Shown here: piece after piece, positions 1 through 8,528 of the stretch
How positions within the stretch are numbered: the stretch's first letter is position 1
How the letters are laid out: each line of letters begins with the position of its first letter
Source: Leptotrichia sp. oral taxon 212
GTDB lineage: Bacteria; Fusobacteriota; Fusobacteriia; Fusobacteriales; Leptotrichiaceae
DNA length: 64,000 bases
Reading direction: 5' to 3'
NCBI RefSeq assembly: GCF_001274535.1
Contig: NZ_CP012410.1
Coordinates: forward strand, 248,001-312,000
Position numbers and translations under genes: made by a program
The notes under the pieces: generated by a model
The model's input: only the letters and a program-made list of their open reading frames with translations
Told to the model about the DNA's origin: nothing
The model's database searches: none

Positions 1-1
1 A

Positions 2-307
2 CAGAATGGAATGATAGGGCACTCACTTGATGCAAGAGTTCTTCTTAATATATCAAATGGTGAATATGCATTCCTGAAAGAGTATACAGAAGCTGAAGTT
101 TCTGATCTTTTCATTGTTTCACAGGTAAAATTTGTAAATGAAGGGCTGCAGGAAACTGAAATAGAAGCAATTACTATTGCTGTAGAAAAAGCATCTGGAG
201 AAAAATGTGAAAGATGCTGGAAATATGATGAAGAAGTTGGACATGACCATGAACATAATGATGTATGTCCAAGATGTGCTAAAGTTCTTAATTCTTTGGA
301 AAAATAA
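2..307 (+). CDS. ileS: Isoleucyl-tRNA synthetase, C-terminal fragment (5' end outside window)
   Basis: This is the last 101 codons of isoleucyl-tRNA synthetase, the cytoplasmic enzyme that charges tRNA-Ile. The frame is open to the left window edge, so the gene starts upstream. The visible part is the C-terminal anticodon-contacting region ending in the zinc-binding cluster typical of bacterial IleRS: CERCW, then HDHEHNDVCPRC, giving two CxxC pairs. The chain ends eight residues after the last pair (KVLNSLEK), as in the family. lspA follows 96 bp downstream, the ileS-lspA order seen in many bacteria. The identification rests only on this tail but the motif arrangement is distinctive. Confidence 0.9.
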   Translation, partial: QNGMIGHSLDARVLLNISNGEYAFLKEYTEAEVSDLFIVSQVKFVNEGLQETEIEAITIAVEKASGEKCERCWKYDEEVGHDHEHNDVCPRCAKVLNSLEK

Positions 308-321
308 TAATAAGAATGACT

Positions 322-352
322 TATTTATGGGGATTCTAAATCCTCATAAATA
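322..352 (+). terminator. Stem-loop between ileS and lspA
   Basis: Positions 323-335 pair with 339-351 (stem of about 13 bp with one mismatch, loop CTA). No T-tract follows directly, so this may be a processing or attenuating hairpin rather than a full terminator. Confidence 0.4.
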
Positions 353-403
353 TTTCAGAAAATAAATTTATTTTTTCGAAAATGAAGAAAAAAGGAAGGA
401 AAT

Positions 404-871
404 ATGCTTTATATAATAATTATTACAGTCCTTACAATAATTGACCAGTTTACAAAATCTGAGATGCTGGCTGCGGCTGAAGGAAATATCGGATATTCGA
501 TACCGGTTATACAGGGATTTTTTCACTTTACCTATGTAGAAAATCATGGTGGAATTTTTGGACTGTTTCAAGGGAAAATTGGGGTCTTTACAGTTGTCAG
601 CTTAATTTTATTAGGGTATATAGTATTTACAGAGTATAAAAATTTTAAAAATTATACTAAATGGACAAAAATAGGAGTTTCAGTAATAGCAGCAGGTGCC
701 ATAGGAAATATGATTGACAGAATATTCAGGGGCTTTGTCGTGGATATGATAGATTTTAACGGATTATGGCATTTTGTATTCAATGTTGCTGATATGTATG
801 TTCATATTGGTATTTATATTATTGTAATTGACTACTTGGCAAGAAAATATATGGAAAAGAATAGAAAATAG
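404..871 (+). CDS. lspA: Lipoprotein signal peptidase (signal peptidase II)
   Basis: LspA is the inner-membrane aspartyl protease that removes signal peptides from diacylglyceryl-modified prolipoproteins. The 155-residue length and four hydrophobic helices match the family. Visible conserved boxes are IIDQFTK (D14), ENHGGIFG (residues 46-53, the variant of the NxGxxFG box), GNMIDRIFRG (101-110) followed by VVD with the first catalytic aspartate D114, and FNVADM with the second, D130. The ATG at 404 follows AAGGAAGG. Lipoprotein substrates are encoded in this same window (the GH114 lipoprotein at 45333 and a tiny lipoprotein at 19845). Confidence 0.95.
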   Translation: MLYIIIITVLTIIDQFTKSEMLAAAEGNIGYSIPVIQGFFHFTYVENHGGIFGLFQGKIGVFTVVSLILLGYIVFTEYKNFKNYTKWTKIGVSVIAAGAIGNMIDRIFRGFVVDMIDFNGLWHFVFNVADMYVHIGIYIIVIDYLARKYMEKNRK

Positions 872-878
872 TCTATGT

Positions 879-947
879 GGATGTCTCAAAACAGTAAAAA
901 TATAATATATAAAACTATATTTTTCAAGTTTTCTTTTTGAAATACCC
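879..947. repeat. Imperfect inverted repeat upstream of glyQ
   Basis: Positions 879-891 (GGATGTCTCAAAA) pair with 935-947 at 11 of 13 positions, enclosing an AT-rich inner stem. The 12-base core GATGTCTCAAAA recurs at 60970-60981 inside another intergenic hairpin, suggesting a dispersed hairpin family. It lies in the 145-bp gap between lspA and glyQ. Confidence 0.4.
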
Positions 948-1016
948 TCATGCTGATTTTAACTGATACATATTTAAAAACATTTAAATAAAAAAATAAG
1001 GAAAGGATGGAGACAA

Positions 1017-1886
1017 ATGACTTTTCAGGAAATAATACTTACATTGCAGAAATTCTGGGGAGAAAAAGGTTGTGTAATCGGGAATCCTTATGATGTGGAG
1101 ACAGGAGCAGGAACATTTAATCCTGACACATTTTTAATGTCCTTAGGACCTGAACCTTGGAAGGTTGCATATGTTGAACCGTCAAGAAGACCGAAAGACG
1201 GGAGATATGGAGAAAATCCTAACAGAGTTTATCAACATCACCAGTTTCAGGTAATTATGAAACCGTCACCTGAGAATATTCAGGAGCTTTATCTGGAAAG
1301 CATGATGGCTTTAGGTATAGATCCAAAAAAACATGACATAAGATTTGTTGAGGATAACTGGGAAAGCCCTACGCTTGGTGCATGGGGACTAGGCTGGGAA
1401 GTGTGGCTTGATGGAATGGAAATTACACAGTTTACTTATTTTCAGCAGGTAGGTGGACTTGAAGTTGAAATAACACCGGCTGAACTGACTTATGGACTTG
1501 AAAGAATAGCGTTGTATCTTCAGGACAAGGAAAATGTGTATGACCTTGAATGGACAAAAGGCGTAAAATACGGAGAAAGACGTTTCCAGTATGAATATGA
1601 AATGTCCAAGTACAGTTTTGAAGTGGCTGATGTGCCTATGAATTTCCAGCTGTTTGATATGTATGAAAAGGAGGCACAGAACTGCCTTGAACATAAACTT
1701 GTGTTACCGGCATATGACTATGTCCTGAAATGTTCCCATACATTCAATAATCTTGATGCAAGAGGAGCCATCAGTACAACTGAAAGAATGTCATACATTC
1801 TTAGAGTCAGGGATTTAGCGAAAAAATGTGCAGAACAGTTTGTAGAAGTTAGAAAAGGATTGGGATATCCTTTATTGAAGAAGTAA
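1017..1886 (+). CDS. glyQ: Glycyl-tRNA synthetase alpha subunit
   Basis: GlyQ is the catalytic subunit of the bacterial alpha2beta2 glycyl-tRNA synthetase, which activates glycine and transfers it to tRNA-Gly. The 289 residues include the family opening [18 protein letters not shown], the [17 protein letters not shown] segment that carries class II motif 2 residues, and the [10 protein letters not shown] stretch. ATG 1017 follows AAGGAAAGGATGGAG. glyS begins 21 bp after the stop, so both subunits are co-transcribed. A matching tRNA-Gly(TCC) lies at 46710. Confidence 0.98.
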   Translation: MTFQEIILTLQKFWGEKGCVIGNPYDVETGAGTFNPDTFLMSLGPEPWKVAYVEPSRRPKDGRYGENPNRVYQHHQFQVIMKPSPENIQELYLESMMALGIDPKKHDIRFVEDNWESPTLGAWGLGWEVWLDGMEITQFTYFQQVGGLEVEITPAELTYGLERIALYLQDKENVYDLEWTKGVKYGERRFQYEYEMSKYSFEVADVPMNFQLFDMYEKEAQNCLEHKLVLPAYDYVLKCSHTFNNLDARGAISTTERMSYILRVRDLAKKCAEQFVEVRKGLGYPLLKK

Positions 1887-1907
1887 AAAAGAAAGAGAGG
1901 AGATTAC

Positions 1908-3941
1908 ATGGATTTTCTTTTTGAAATAGGACTGGAAGAGCTTCCTTCCAGATATGTAGATGAAACTGAAGCAAATTTGAAAAGGATAATGACAGAAGAG
2001 CTGACAAACGAAAGAATTTCATTCTCTGATATTGAGTCCTTCAGTACACCGAGAAGGGTTGCCGTTATTGTAAAGGACATTGCTGAAAAACAGCAGGATC
2101 TGGATAAAAAAAGTACAGGACCATCAATAGACATTGCTTACAAGGACGGAAAACTTACTAAAGCTGGAGAAGGGTTTATAAAGTCCCAGAATGCATCTGA
2201 AAGTGATGTTAAAATTGTAGAAAATGAAAAGGGAAAATATATTTCAATTGAAACATTCATTGCGGGAAAAGCAACTGAAGAAGTGCTTCCTCAAATTTTA
2301 GATACTGTCATAAGAAAAATAGAATTTGAAAAATCTATGAAATGGAGCGACAGAACATTCAGATTTGCAAGACCTATAAAATGGTTTGTAACACTTTTAG
2401 GTGACAAGGTACTGCCTTTTGAATTTGAAGGGATAAAAGGAAGTAACAGAACAAGAGGTATGAGATATTTTGCATCTCAGGATGCTGAAATACCTGTTCC
2501 TGCAGAATATGAAGCAGTACTGGAGAAAAACTTTGTAATAGCTAAAAAGGATAAAAGAAAAGAAGAAATTCTTAGAAGTATAAAAGAAAACTGTGAAAAT
2601 GATGGAGATGCTGCATTAGTAAACAACTATCTCCTGGAAGAAGTTACAAACCTGGTGGAATATCCATATGCAATCAAGGGTGAATATAACAAGGATTATT
2701 TATTGCTGCCTGAAGACATTACAACTATTACAATGGAAACACATCAGAGATACTTTCCGGTAAAGGATAAGGATGGAAAATTGACAAATAAATTTATCCT
2801 CATAAGAAATGCTCCTGAGTATTCTGAAACTGTAAAAAAAGGTAATGAAAAAGTTATAGAGCCGAGACTTGCAGATGCTAAATTCTTCTTTGATGAAGAT
2901 TTAAAAGGTAAGTTTTCAGATAATGTGGAAAAACTTAAGGATGTTACATTCCAGAAGGATATGGGAAGTATATATGACAAGGTGGAAAGAAGTAAAAAAA
3001 TAGCTGAATATCTTGTAGAAGAACTTAATCTTCAGGGAAAAAAGGAAAATATAATTAGAACAGTAGAGCTTGCAAAGGCAGATTTAGTATCAAATGTAAT
3101 AGCCGAAAAGGAATTTACAAAACTTCAGGGATTCATGGGGTCTATTTATGCTGAAAAACAGGGAGAAAATAAAGATGTTGCGACAGGTATATTTGAACAT
3201 TATCTGCCAAGATATCAAGGAGATACATTGCCTGTCACTATAGAAGGAGCAATTGCAGGAATAGCTGATAAAATTGATACAGTTACAGGATGCTTTTCTG
3301 TAGGATTAAAGCCTACAAGTTCAAAAGATCCGTATGCATTAAGACGTGCAGTTCAGGGAATAATATATGTTACATTAAATTCTAAGTTAAACTTCAATTA
3401 TAAAAAACTGATTGAGAAATCATATGACATTTTTTCTGCAGATAAGAAGGTGCTGTCAGGAAATGTAGTTCAGGATATTACAGAATTCTTTAAACAGAGA
3501 ATAGCAAATGTTCTTTCTGAAAAATATAGTAAAGAACTAATTTCCTATGAAATTGATCTTGAAAACAGTATTATAAAATTAAATGAAAGGCTGGAAGTGC
3601 TTTCTGAACTATCAAATACAGAGCACTTTAAGACGCTGATAAATCTTCTGAAACGTGTGAAAAATATAGTCAAGGAAGAAAAAGATAACAATACGTTACT
3701 TGATGAGTCGTTATTTGAAAAGGAAGAAGAGAGAGAACTTTACAACTTCAGCAATGAACTTGAAAGACTTGAAAATAAGGAATTTTCAATTTATATAAAT
3801 ACATTGCTGGAAAAATCTGATGTTATAAATGAGTACTTTGATAATGTAATTATTAATACAGAAAACAGTAAAATAAAAAATAATAGGGTTGCACTGCTGA
3901 AAAAAATAGAAAATTCTATAGAAAAAATAATGATTATATAA
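1908..3941 (+). CDS. glyS: Glycyl-tRNA synthetase beta subunit
   Basis: GlyS is the tRNA-binding beta subunit partnering GlyQ. The 677-residue chain begins FLFEIGLEELPSRY, the signature N-terminus of the family, and carries the HD-like core and the SSKDPYALRRA segment (about residues 466-476). The C-terminal quarter is Lys/Glu rich, in line with the anticodon-binding region. It sits 21 bp behind glyQ with an AGAGAGGAG ribosome binding site. Length and order are normal; nothing suggests damage. Confidence 0.97.
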   Translation: MDFLFEIGLEELPSRYVDETEANLKRIMTEELTNERISFSDIESFSTPRRVAVIVKDIAEKQQDLDKKSTGPSIDIAYKDGKLTKAGEGFIKSQNASESDVKIVENEKGKYISIETFIAGKATEEVLPQILDTVIRKIEFEKSMKWSDRTFRFARPIKWFVTLLGDKVLPFEFEGIKGSNRTRGMRYFASQDAEIPVPAEYEAVLEKNFVIAKKDKRKEEILRSIKENCENDGDAALVNNYLLEEVTNLVEYPYAIKGEYNKDYLLLPEDITTITMETHQRYFPVKDKDGKLTNKFILIRNAPEYSETVKKGNEKVIEPRLADAKFFFDEDLKGKFSDNVEKLKDVTFQKDMGSIYDKVERSKKIAEYLVEELNLQGKKENIIRTVELAKADLVSNVIAEKEFTKLQGFMGSIYAEKQGENKDVATGIFEHYLPRYQGDTLPVTIEGAIAGIADKIDTVTGCFSVGLKPTSSKDPYALRRAVQGIIYVTLNSKLNFNYKKLIEKSYDIFSADKKVLSGNVVQDITEFFKQRIANVLSEKYSKELISYEIDLENSIIKLNERLEVLSELSNTEHFKTLINLLKRVKNIVKEEKDNNTLLDESLFEKEEERELYNFSNELERLENKEFSIYINTLLEKSDVINEYFDNVIINTENSKIKNNRVALLKKIENSIEKIMII

Positions 3942-4043
3942 GAAAAAGAATGAAAAAATTTAAAGAAATAAGTATTTATAGTGCCTAATTTTAAAGGGAT
4001 TAAGAAAAAAGTAGGATAAAAAAATTAAAAAATAAAAAAAGTG

Positions 4044-4072
4044 TTGATTTTTTTAATGAGTTATAGTATAAT
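4044..4072 (+). promoter_or_regulatory. Promoter of the OmpA-like gene
   Basis: TTGATT at 4044-4049 and TATAAT at 4067-4072 are separated by 17 bp. The start codon is 62 bp past the -10 box, with AAGGAGG at 4121-4127. This is a strong sigma-70 type signal, fitting an abundant outer-membrane protein. Confidence 0.85.
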
Positions 4073-4134
4073 CTTAGAAGAAAGTTAGGGAAACTATGAA
4101 ATTAAATGATTTGAAATATCAAGGAGGAAATTAA

Positions 4135-5217
4135 ATGAAAAAGTTAGTTATTTTAGGGACAGCTTTATTAGCATTAAATGCTATAGCGTCTGAAGGACAA
4201 TTGAAATTTGGATATGATTTCAGTAGAGAAGCAAAATTTGGTGATGGAGAAAATCTTAAATTCAAAAAAGGACCAACTTTAGGTGCTGAATACATCTTCG
4301 ATAACCAGGGAGAATTTGAATGGGGAGTTGGAGCTGAATACAAATTATCTTCAAATTCAGGAAAATTAAAAGATAAATACAATAATAAAGTGCTTAAAAG
4401 TGCACCTGTGTATGCATTAGGAAAATTCAACTTAATTACTACACAATCAGGAAATGATGCTCTATATGTATTAGGAAGAGCAGGATATCATTTTGCTAAT
4501 GAAGATAAGAAATTAGGAGCTACTACAGATATATCTGGTGGATTATATGGAGCTGTTGGATTAGGAACTGAATTTGGACCAGTTTCAGTAGAAGCTATAT
4601 ATGAAAAATCAGGATTTACAGTAAGAGAAAGAGCAACAGGAGAAAAATCAAGAGATTCATTAGATTCAGTTGGATTAAGAGTTGGATACAGATTCGGACA
4701 ATTGAAAAATGATAGAGGACCAAAAGTAGTTGAAAGAACAGTTACTGTTGAAAAGCCAGTAGAAGTTGTAAAACCTCAAGAACCTAAAGTAATAGGTGCT
4801 AAAACTGTTGAATTACCATTTAGCTGTTCAGCAAATGAGAAAAAATGTGTAATCAAAGGATTTAAAGTTGATGGAAGAGTACCTAACGAAGCTGAAGCTA
4901 GAGATTTAGGAACTATCGCAAACGTAATTAACCAATTCGCTGAAGGTGGATCAATTGATTTCGTTGGACATACAGATTCTACAGGATCAGATGCTTACAA
5001 CCAAAAATTATCAGTAGCAAGAGCACAAAATGTTGCTAGATTACTGAAAGAATATGGATTGAAAAATACAGTTTCTTACGGAACTATCACAGGAAGAGGA
5101 GAATCTCAACCAATTGATACTAACAATACAGTTCAAGGAAGATACAATAACAGAAGAGTTGAATTATTCTTCCAAAATGTAGATTTCGAAAACGTAAGAT
5201 TTGTTGATGGAAACTAA
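4135..5217 (+). CDS. OmpA-family outer membrane protein with peptidoglycan-binding C-terminus
   Basis: The protein (360 aa) has a signal peptide (about residues 1-19, ending in IAS), an N-terminal beta-barrel domain with alternating polar/hydrophobic strands to about residue 195, a linker rich in V, E, K and P (ERTVTVEKPVEVVKPQEPK), and a C-terminal OmpA domain with VGHTDSTGSDAYNQKLSVAR and GRYNNRRVELFF, the residues that grip diaminopimelate-containing peptidoglycan. Two cysteines near the start of the OmpA domain could form a disulfide. It is monocistronic: own promoter, AAGGAGG site, and a near-perfect terminator. The expected role is to tether the outer membrane to the cell wall. Confidence 0.92.
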   Translation: MKKLVILGTALLALNAIASEGQLKFGYDFSREAKFGDGENLKFKKGPTLGAEYIFDNQGEFEWGVGAEYKLSSNSGKLKDKYNNKVLKSAPVYALGKFNLITTQSGNDALYVLGRAGYHFANEDKKLGATTDISGGLYGAVGLGTEFGPVSVEAIYEKSGFTVRERATGEKSRDSLDSVGLRVGYRFGQLKNDRGPKVVERTVTVEKPVEVVKPQEPKVIGAKTVELPFSCSANEKKCVIKGFKVDGRVPNEAEARDLGTIANVINQFAEGGSIDFVGHTDSTGSDAYNQKLSVARAQNVARLLKEYGLKNTVSYGTITGRGESQPIDTNNTVQGRYNNRRVELFFQNVDFENVRFVDGN

Positions 5218-5235
5218 TTTTAAATAATATAAAAT

Positions 5236-5265
5236 GCCTTGAAGTGAAAGCTTCAAGGCTTTTTC
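5236..5265 (+). terminator. Rho-independent terminator of the OmpA-like gene
   Basis: GCCTTGAAG (5236-5244) pairs perfectly with CTTCAAGGC (5251-5259), loop TGAAAG, followed by a run of T. Confidence 0.95.
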
Positions 5266-5275
5266 TATTTAAATA

Positions 5276-5304
5276 TTCAATTTTTTCTAAAAATGTGCTA
5301 AAAT
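5276..5304 (+). promoter_or_regulatory. Candidate promoter of adk
   Basis: TAAAAT at 5299-5304 is preceded by TG at 5296-5297, forming an extended -10 box; the -35 candidate TTCAAT (5276-5281) is weak. It lies just after the upstream terminator, so adk needs a promoter here. Confidence 0.5.
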
Positions 5305-5341
5305 AAATAACAGATAGAGAAATTAACAATATAGAAAGGAG

Positions 5342-5369
5342 TGCACGATTTAAAACCTTGTATCGTGTA
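5342..5369 (+). promoter_or_regulatory. Hairpin between ribosome binding site and adk start codon
   Basis: AAAGGAG ends at 5341, but the adk ATG is at 5377. Between them, CACGAT (5344-5349) pairs with ATCGTG (5362-5367), extendable to 8 bp with a G-U pair. Folding would shorten the SD-to-start distance from 35 nt to roughly 8 nt. Confidence 0.55.
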
Positions 5370-5376
5370 AAAAAAT

Positions 5377-6006
5377 ATGAATATAGTATTATTTGGAGCT
5401 CCAGGAGCAGGAAAAGGTACTCAGGCGAAGGAACTTATAAAAAAGTATGACATACCTCAAATTTCTACAGGAGATATTTTGAGAGCGGCAATAGCCAATA
5501 AAACTCCATTAGGAATAGAAGCTAAAAAACTTATGGATGAAGGAAAACTTGTATCTGATTACATAGTAAATGGACTTGTGGAAGCAAGACTGCAGGAAGA
5601 TGACTGTAAGAAAGGCTTCATTCTTGATGGTTTTCCTAGAACTGTTGCTCAGGCTGAAGAGTTAGACAAAATATTGAAAAAATCAGATAGGGAAATTGAA
5701 AAGGTAATTGCCCTTGATGTAAGTGATGATGAGATAATAGAAAGAATTACAGGAAGAAGGGTATCTAAAAAGACAGGGAAAATATATCATATAAAATATA
5801 ACCCGCCTGTTGATGAAAATCCGGAAGACCTTGAACAGAGAACAGACGACAATGAAGAAACAGTTAAAAAAAGACTGGCAGTTTATAACGAACAGACAGC
5901 ACCGGTTCTTGACTTTTACAAAAAACAGAACAAGGTTTATTCTGTAGATGGAGCAAAAAAATTAGATGAAATAACAAAGGATATAATTGCTATATTGGAA
6001 AAATAG
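5377..6006 (+). CDS. adk: Adenylate kinase
   Basis: Adk catalyses ATP + AMP to 2 ADP in the cytoplasm. The 209 residues show the P-loop GAPGAGKGTQ (7-16, K13), the AMP-binding segment STGDILRAA, LDGFPRTVAQAEEL, and a LID region (GRRVSKKTGKIYH onward) with no cysteines, so the LID is of the zinc-free type. Start ATG 5377 is fixed by an in-frame stop at 5368 and by the motif position. The only Shine-Dalgarno sequence is far upstream, separated by a hairpin. adk is followed by map, as in the ribosomal gene cluster of many bacteria, but here secY is not upstream and infA is 4.4 kb away. Confidence 0.97.
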   Translation: MNIVLFGAPGAGKGTQAKELIKKYDIPQISTGDILRAAIANKTPLGIEAKKLMDEGKLVSDYIVNGLVEARLQEDDCKKGFILDGFPRTVAQAEELDKILKKSDREIEKVIALDVSDDEIIERITGRRVSKKTGKIYHIKYNPPVDENPEDLEQRTDDNEETVKKRLAVYNEQTAPVLDFYKKQNKVYSVDGAKKLDEITKDIIAILEK

Positions 6007-6132
6007 TAGAATTGAATAACAGGATTTATCAGAAATTTAAATAGGATTTCCGATAAAGTTCTGATTAAAATAAGTCTATTTTAATAAGAATTTTTCTTAA
6101 ATGATAAAAAATGGCAGAAAGAGTAAAGTATA

Positions 6133-6906
6133 ATGATAATTTATAAAACAATGGATGAAATAAAGAAAATAAAAAAGGCAAATGAAATTATAGCAAGACT
6201 GTTTGAAGATGTATTACCTCAGTATATTAAATCTGGAATCAGTACACATGAACTGGATAAGATATCTGAAGACTATATGAGATCTCAGGGAGCGATTCCA
6301 GGAACGAAGGGATATGACATAGGAAGACCTTATCCTCCGTATCCGGCTGCTACATGTATTTCTGTAAATGAAGTTGTGGTACATGGAATTCCAAGCAAGA
6401 AGCAGATTCTGAAAGAAGGAGATATACTGACAATTGATACAGTCACAGTTCTTGACGGATATTTTGGAGATGCTGCAATAACCTATGCTGTAGGAGAAGT
6501 AGATGAAGAAGCAAAAAAATTAATGGAAGTAACTAAAAAAGCAAGGGATATTGGAATTGAAGCGGCACGTGCAGGGAACAGGATAGGAGATATAGGTCAT
6601 GCTGTTCAGGAGTATGTGGAAAGTTTTGGATTCTCCCTTGTAAGAGATTTTGCAGGACATGGTGTGGGAAAGGAAATGCACGAAGATCCAATGATTCCAA
6701 ATTATGGTAAACCGGGAACAGGTGCAAAAATTGAAGATGGAATGGTAATTACTGTTGAGCCTATGGTAAATGTAGGAACTTATAAGGTTAAAATACTGCA
6801 GGACATGTGGACAGCAGTTACAAAAGATGGAAAAAGATCTGCACAGTATGAGCATAGTCTTGCAATTGTGGGTGGAAAGCCTTTGATATTAAGTGTAAAG
6901 GACTAG
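6133..6906 (+). CDS. map: Methionine aminopeptidase, type I
   Basis: Map removes the initiator methionine from nascent proteins. The 257-residue chain has all five metal ligands of the pita-bread fold: D102 and D113 in TIDTVTVLDGYFGD, H176 in GHGVGKEMHEDP, E209 in VEPMV and E240 in AQYEHS; H84 in VVHGIPS is the substrate-contacting histidine. There is no N-terminal SH3-like extension, making it the short type I form. It follows adk by 126 bp, long enough for its own promoter, although none is clear. Confidence 0.97.
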   Translation: MIIYKTMDEIKKIKKANEIIARLFEDVLPQYIKSGISTHELDKISEDYMRSQGAIPGTKGYDIGRPYPPYPAATCISVNEVVVHGIPSKKQILKEGDILTIDTVTVLDGYFGDAAITYAVGEVDEEAKKLMEVTKKARDIGIEAARAGNRIGDIGHAVQEYVESFGFSLVRDFAGHGVGKEMHEDPMIPNYGKPGTGAKIEDGMVITVEPMVNVGTYKVKILQDMWTAVTKDGKRSAQYEHSLAIVGGKPLILSVKD

Positions 6907-6963
6907 AAATGGATATGATAAAACAGCCATTTATATGAATTTTAAAATATTGGAGGTTAAAAA

Positions 6964-7329
6964 TTGGGTATTATAGCTGGATTGTTAGTATTACTGATAG
7001 CAGTGGAGCATATTTATATTTTAATAATAGAAATGTTCTTTAACGAGAGTGAGGTTGCCCAGAAAAGTTTTGGGCTGGAAAAAGAGTTTCTACAAGATGA
7101 AAGAGTAAAGATATTGATGGCTAATCAAGGACTATATAATGGATTTCTGGCGATGGGACTGATATGGAGTTTATTTGAAACAGGTGTGTTTCAGATTCAG
7201 CTGGCCATATTTTTTCTAGCATGTGTTATATGTGCTGCAATATATGGTGCATTGACAGTTTCGTACAGAATTCTTATTATGCAGGGATTCCCGGCGATTC
7301 TGGCATTGATGGCTATGTTTATTATATAA
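6964..7329 (+). CDS. DUF1304 family small membrane protein
   Basis: This 121-residue protein is almost entirely hydrophobic, with about four membrane helices. The N-terminal EHIYILIIEMFF stretch and overall length fit the DUF1304 family, whose function is not known. Translation starts at TTG 6964 behind GGAGG (6953-6957); no better start exists. It sits between map and galE with gaps of 57 and 20 bp, so it is probably co-transcribed with galE. Only the family resemblance and membrane location are supported. Confidence 0.75.
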   Translation: MGIIAGLLVLLIAVEHIYILIIEMFFNESEVAQKSFGLEKEFLQDERVKILMANQGLYNGFLAMGLIWSLFETGVFQIQLAIFFLACVICAAIYGALTVSYRILIMQGFPAILALMAMFII

Positions 7330-7349
7330 GATAAAGGAGAAATTAGATT

Positions 7350-8372
7350 ATGGAAACAGTTTTAGTAACAGGAGGAGCAGGATATATTGGTTCTCATACA
7401 GTCCTGGATTTGATAAAGAAAGGATTTGATGTTATTATTGCTGATGATTTCAGCAATTCAAGCAAAAAAGTTATAAGTATTCTGGAAAAACTTGCTGACA
7501 GAAAAATAAAATATTATGAACTGGATATACGTAATAAAGAAGGATTAAGAGAAATTTTCAAAGAAAATAAAATTGATGCAGTTATTAATTTTGCAGGATA
7601 TAAGGCTGTAGGTGAATCAGTTGAAAAGCCTCTGATGTACTATGATAATAATTTAATAGGAATGATAGTTCTTCTTGAAGTTATGGAGGAATTTTCAGTA
7701 AAAAAACTTGTATTCAGCTCTTCAGCCACAGTTTATGGTATTCCAAAGGCAATACCGTTAGTGGAGGATAATGATATGGGAGCTACAAATCCTTATGGAA
7801 GAACAAAGCTTATGATAGAGCATATTCTTGTGGATCTTGCAGCTTCAGATAATTCATGGGAAATAATAGCATTAAGATATTTCAATCCTCTGGGGGCACA
7901 TGAAAGCGGAGAGATAGGTGAAGACCCTAATGGAATACCTAATAACCTTGCGCCATATATTACTCAGGTGGCAGTAGGAAAGCTTGAAAAATTAAGCGTA
8001 TTCGGAGATGATTATGATACTCCTGATGGAACATGTATAAGGGATTTTATCCACATAAATGATTTGGCTGCAGGACATTCAGCTTCAATTAAATATCTTG
8101 TTTCAGGAAAAGGGAAAGGATTTGAAGCAATTAATCTTGGAAGCGGGAAAGGATACAGTGTCCTTGAAATAGTTGCCAATTTTGAAAAAGCGGTAGGAAA
8201 GAAAATACCTTATGTTATAGCAGGACGTCGTGCCGGAGATATTCCTGTGTCCTATGCACGTATAGACAAGGCTAAAAAACTGCTGAACTGGGAGCCTACA
8301 TATACAATAGAGCAGATGTGCGCAAATTCATGGAACTGGCAGAAAAAGAATCCTAATGGATATAAGGATTAG
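7350..8372 (+). CDS. galE: UDP-glucose 4-epimerase
   Basis: GalE interconverts UDP-glucose and UDP-galactose using bound NAD. The 340-residue length and the Rossmann motif TGGAGYIGS (7-15) are standard. The catalytic residues fall where they do in the E. coli enzyme: S124 in VFSSSATVYG, Y149 and K153 in NPYGRTK. ATG 7350 follows AAAGGAG. Some GalE relatives also act on UDP-GlcNAc/GalNAc; that matters here because the Pel-like locus at 36 kb would need UDP-GalNAc, but substrate range cannot be read from these motifs alone. Confidence 0.95.
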   Translation: METVLVTGGAGYIGSHTVLDLIKKGFDVIIADDFSNSSKKVISILEKLADRKIKYYELDIRNKEGLREIFKENKIDAVINFAGYKAVGESVEKPLMYYDNNLIGMIVLLEVMEEFSVKKLVFSSSATVYGIPKAIPLVEDNDMGATNPYGRTKLMIEHILVDLAASDNSWEIIALRYFNPLGAHESGEIGEDPNGIPNNLAPYITQVAVGKLEKLSVFGDDYDTPDGTCIRDFIHINDLAAGHSASIKYLVSGKGKGFEAINLGSGKGYSVLEIVANFEKAVGKKIPYVIAGRRAGDIPVSYARIDKAKKLLNWEPTYTIEQMCANSWNWQKKNPNGYKD

Positions 8373-8406
8373 TGTATAAATATTTTTAAATTTATTTGAT
8401 TAGAAG

Positions 8407-8492
8407 AATGGAACTGTAAAAAAATGGGGAGATAAAGAAAAGTCTGTAAAAATGATTTTGATACATTTTCTTATTTATCCAGTTCCATTTTT
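8407..8492. repeat. Long intergenic hairpin with AATGGAACTG ends
   Basis: AATGGAACTG (8407-8416) pairs perfectly with CAGTTCCATT (8480-8489), followed by T residues. A nested stem lies inside (GATAAAGAAAA against TTTTCTTATTTATC). It can act as the galE terminator. A similar element with AAATGGAA ends occurs at 60942-61052. Confidence 0.6.
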
Positions 8493-8528
8493 GCAACATA
8501 TACTATAGTCAGAAAAGGAGAAAGACTT

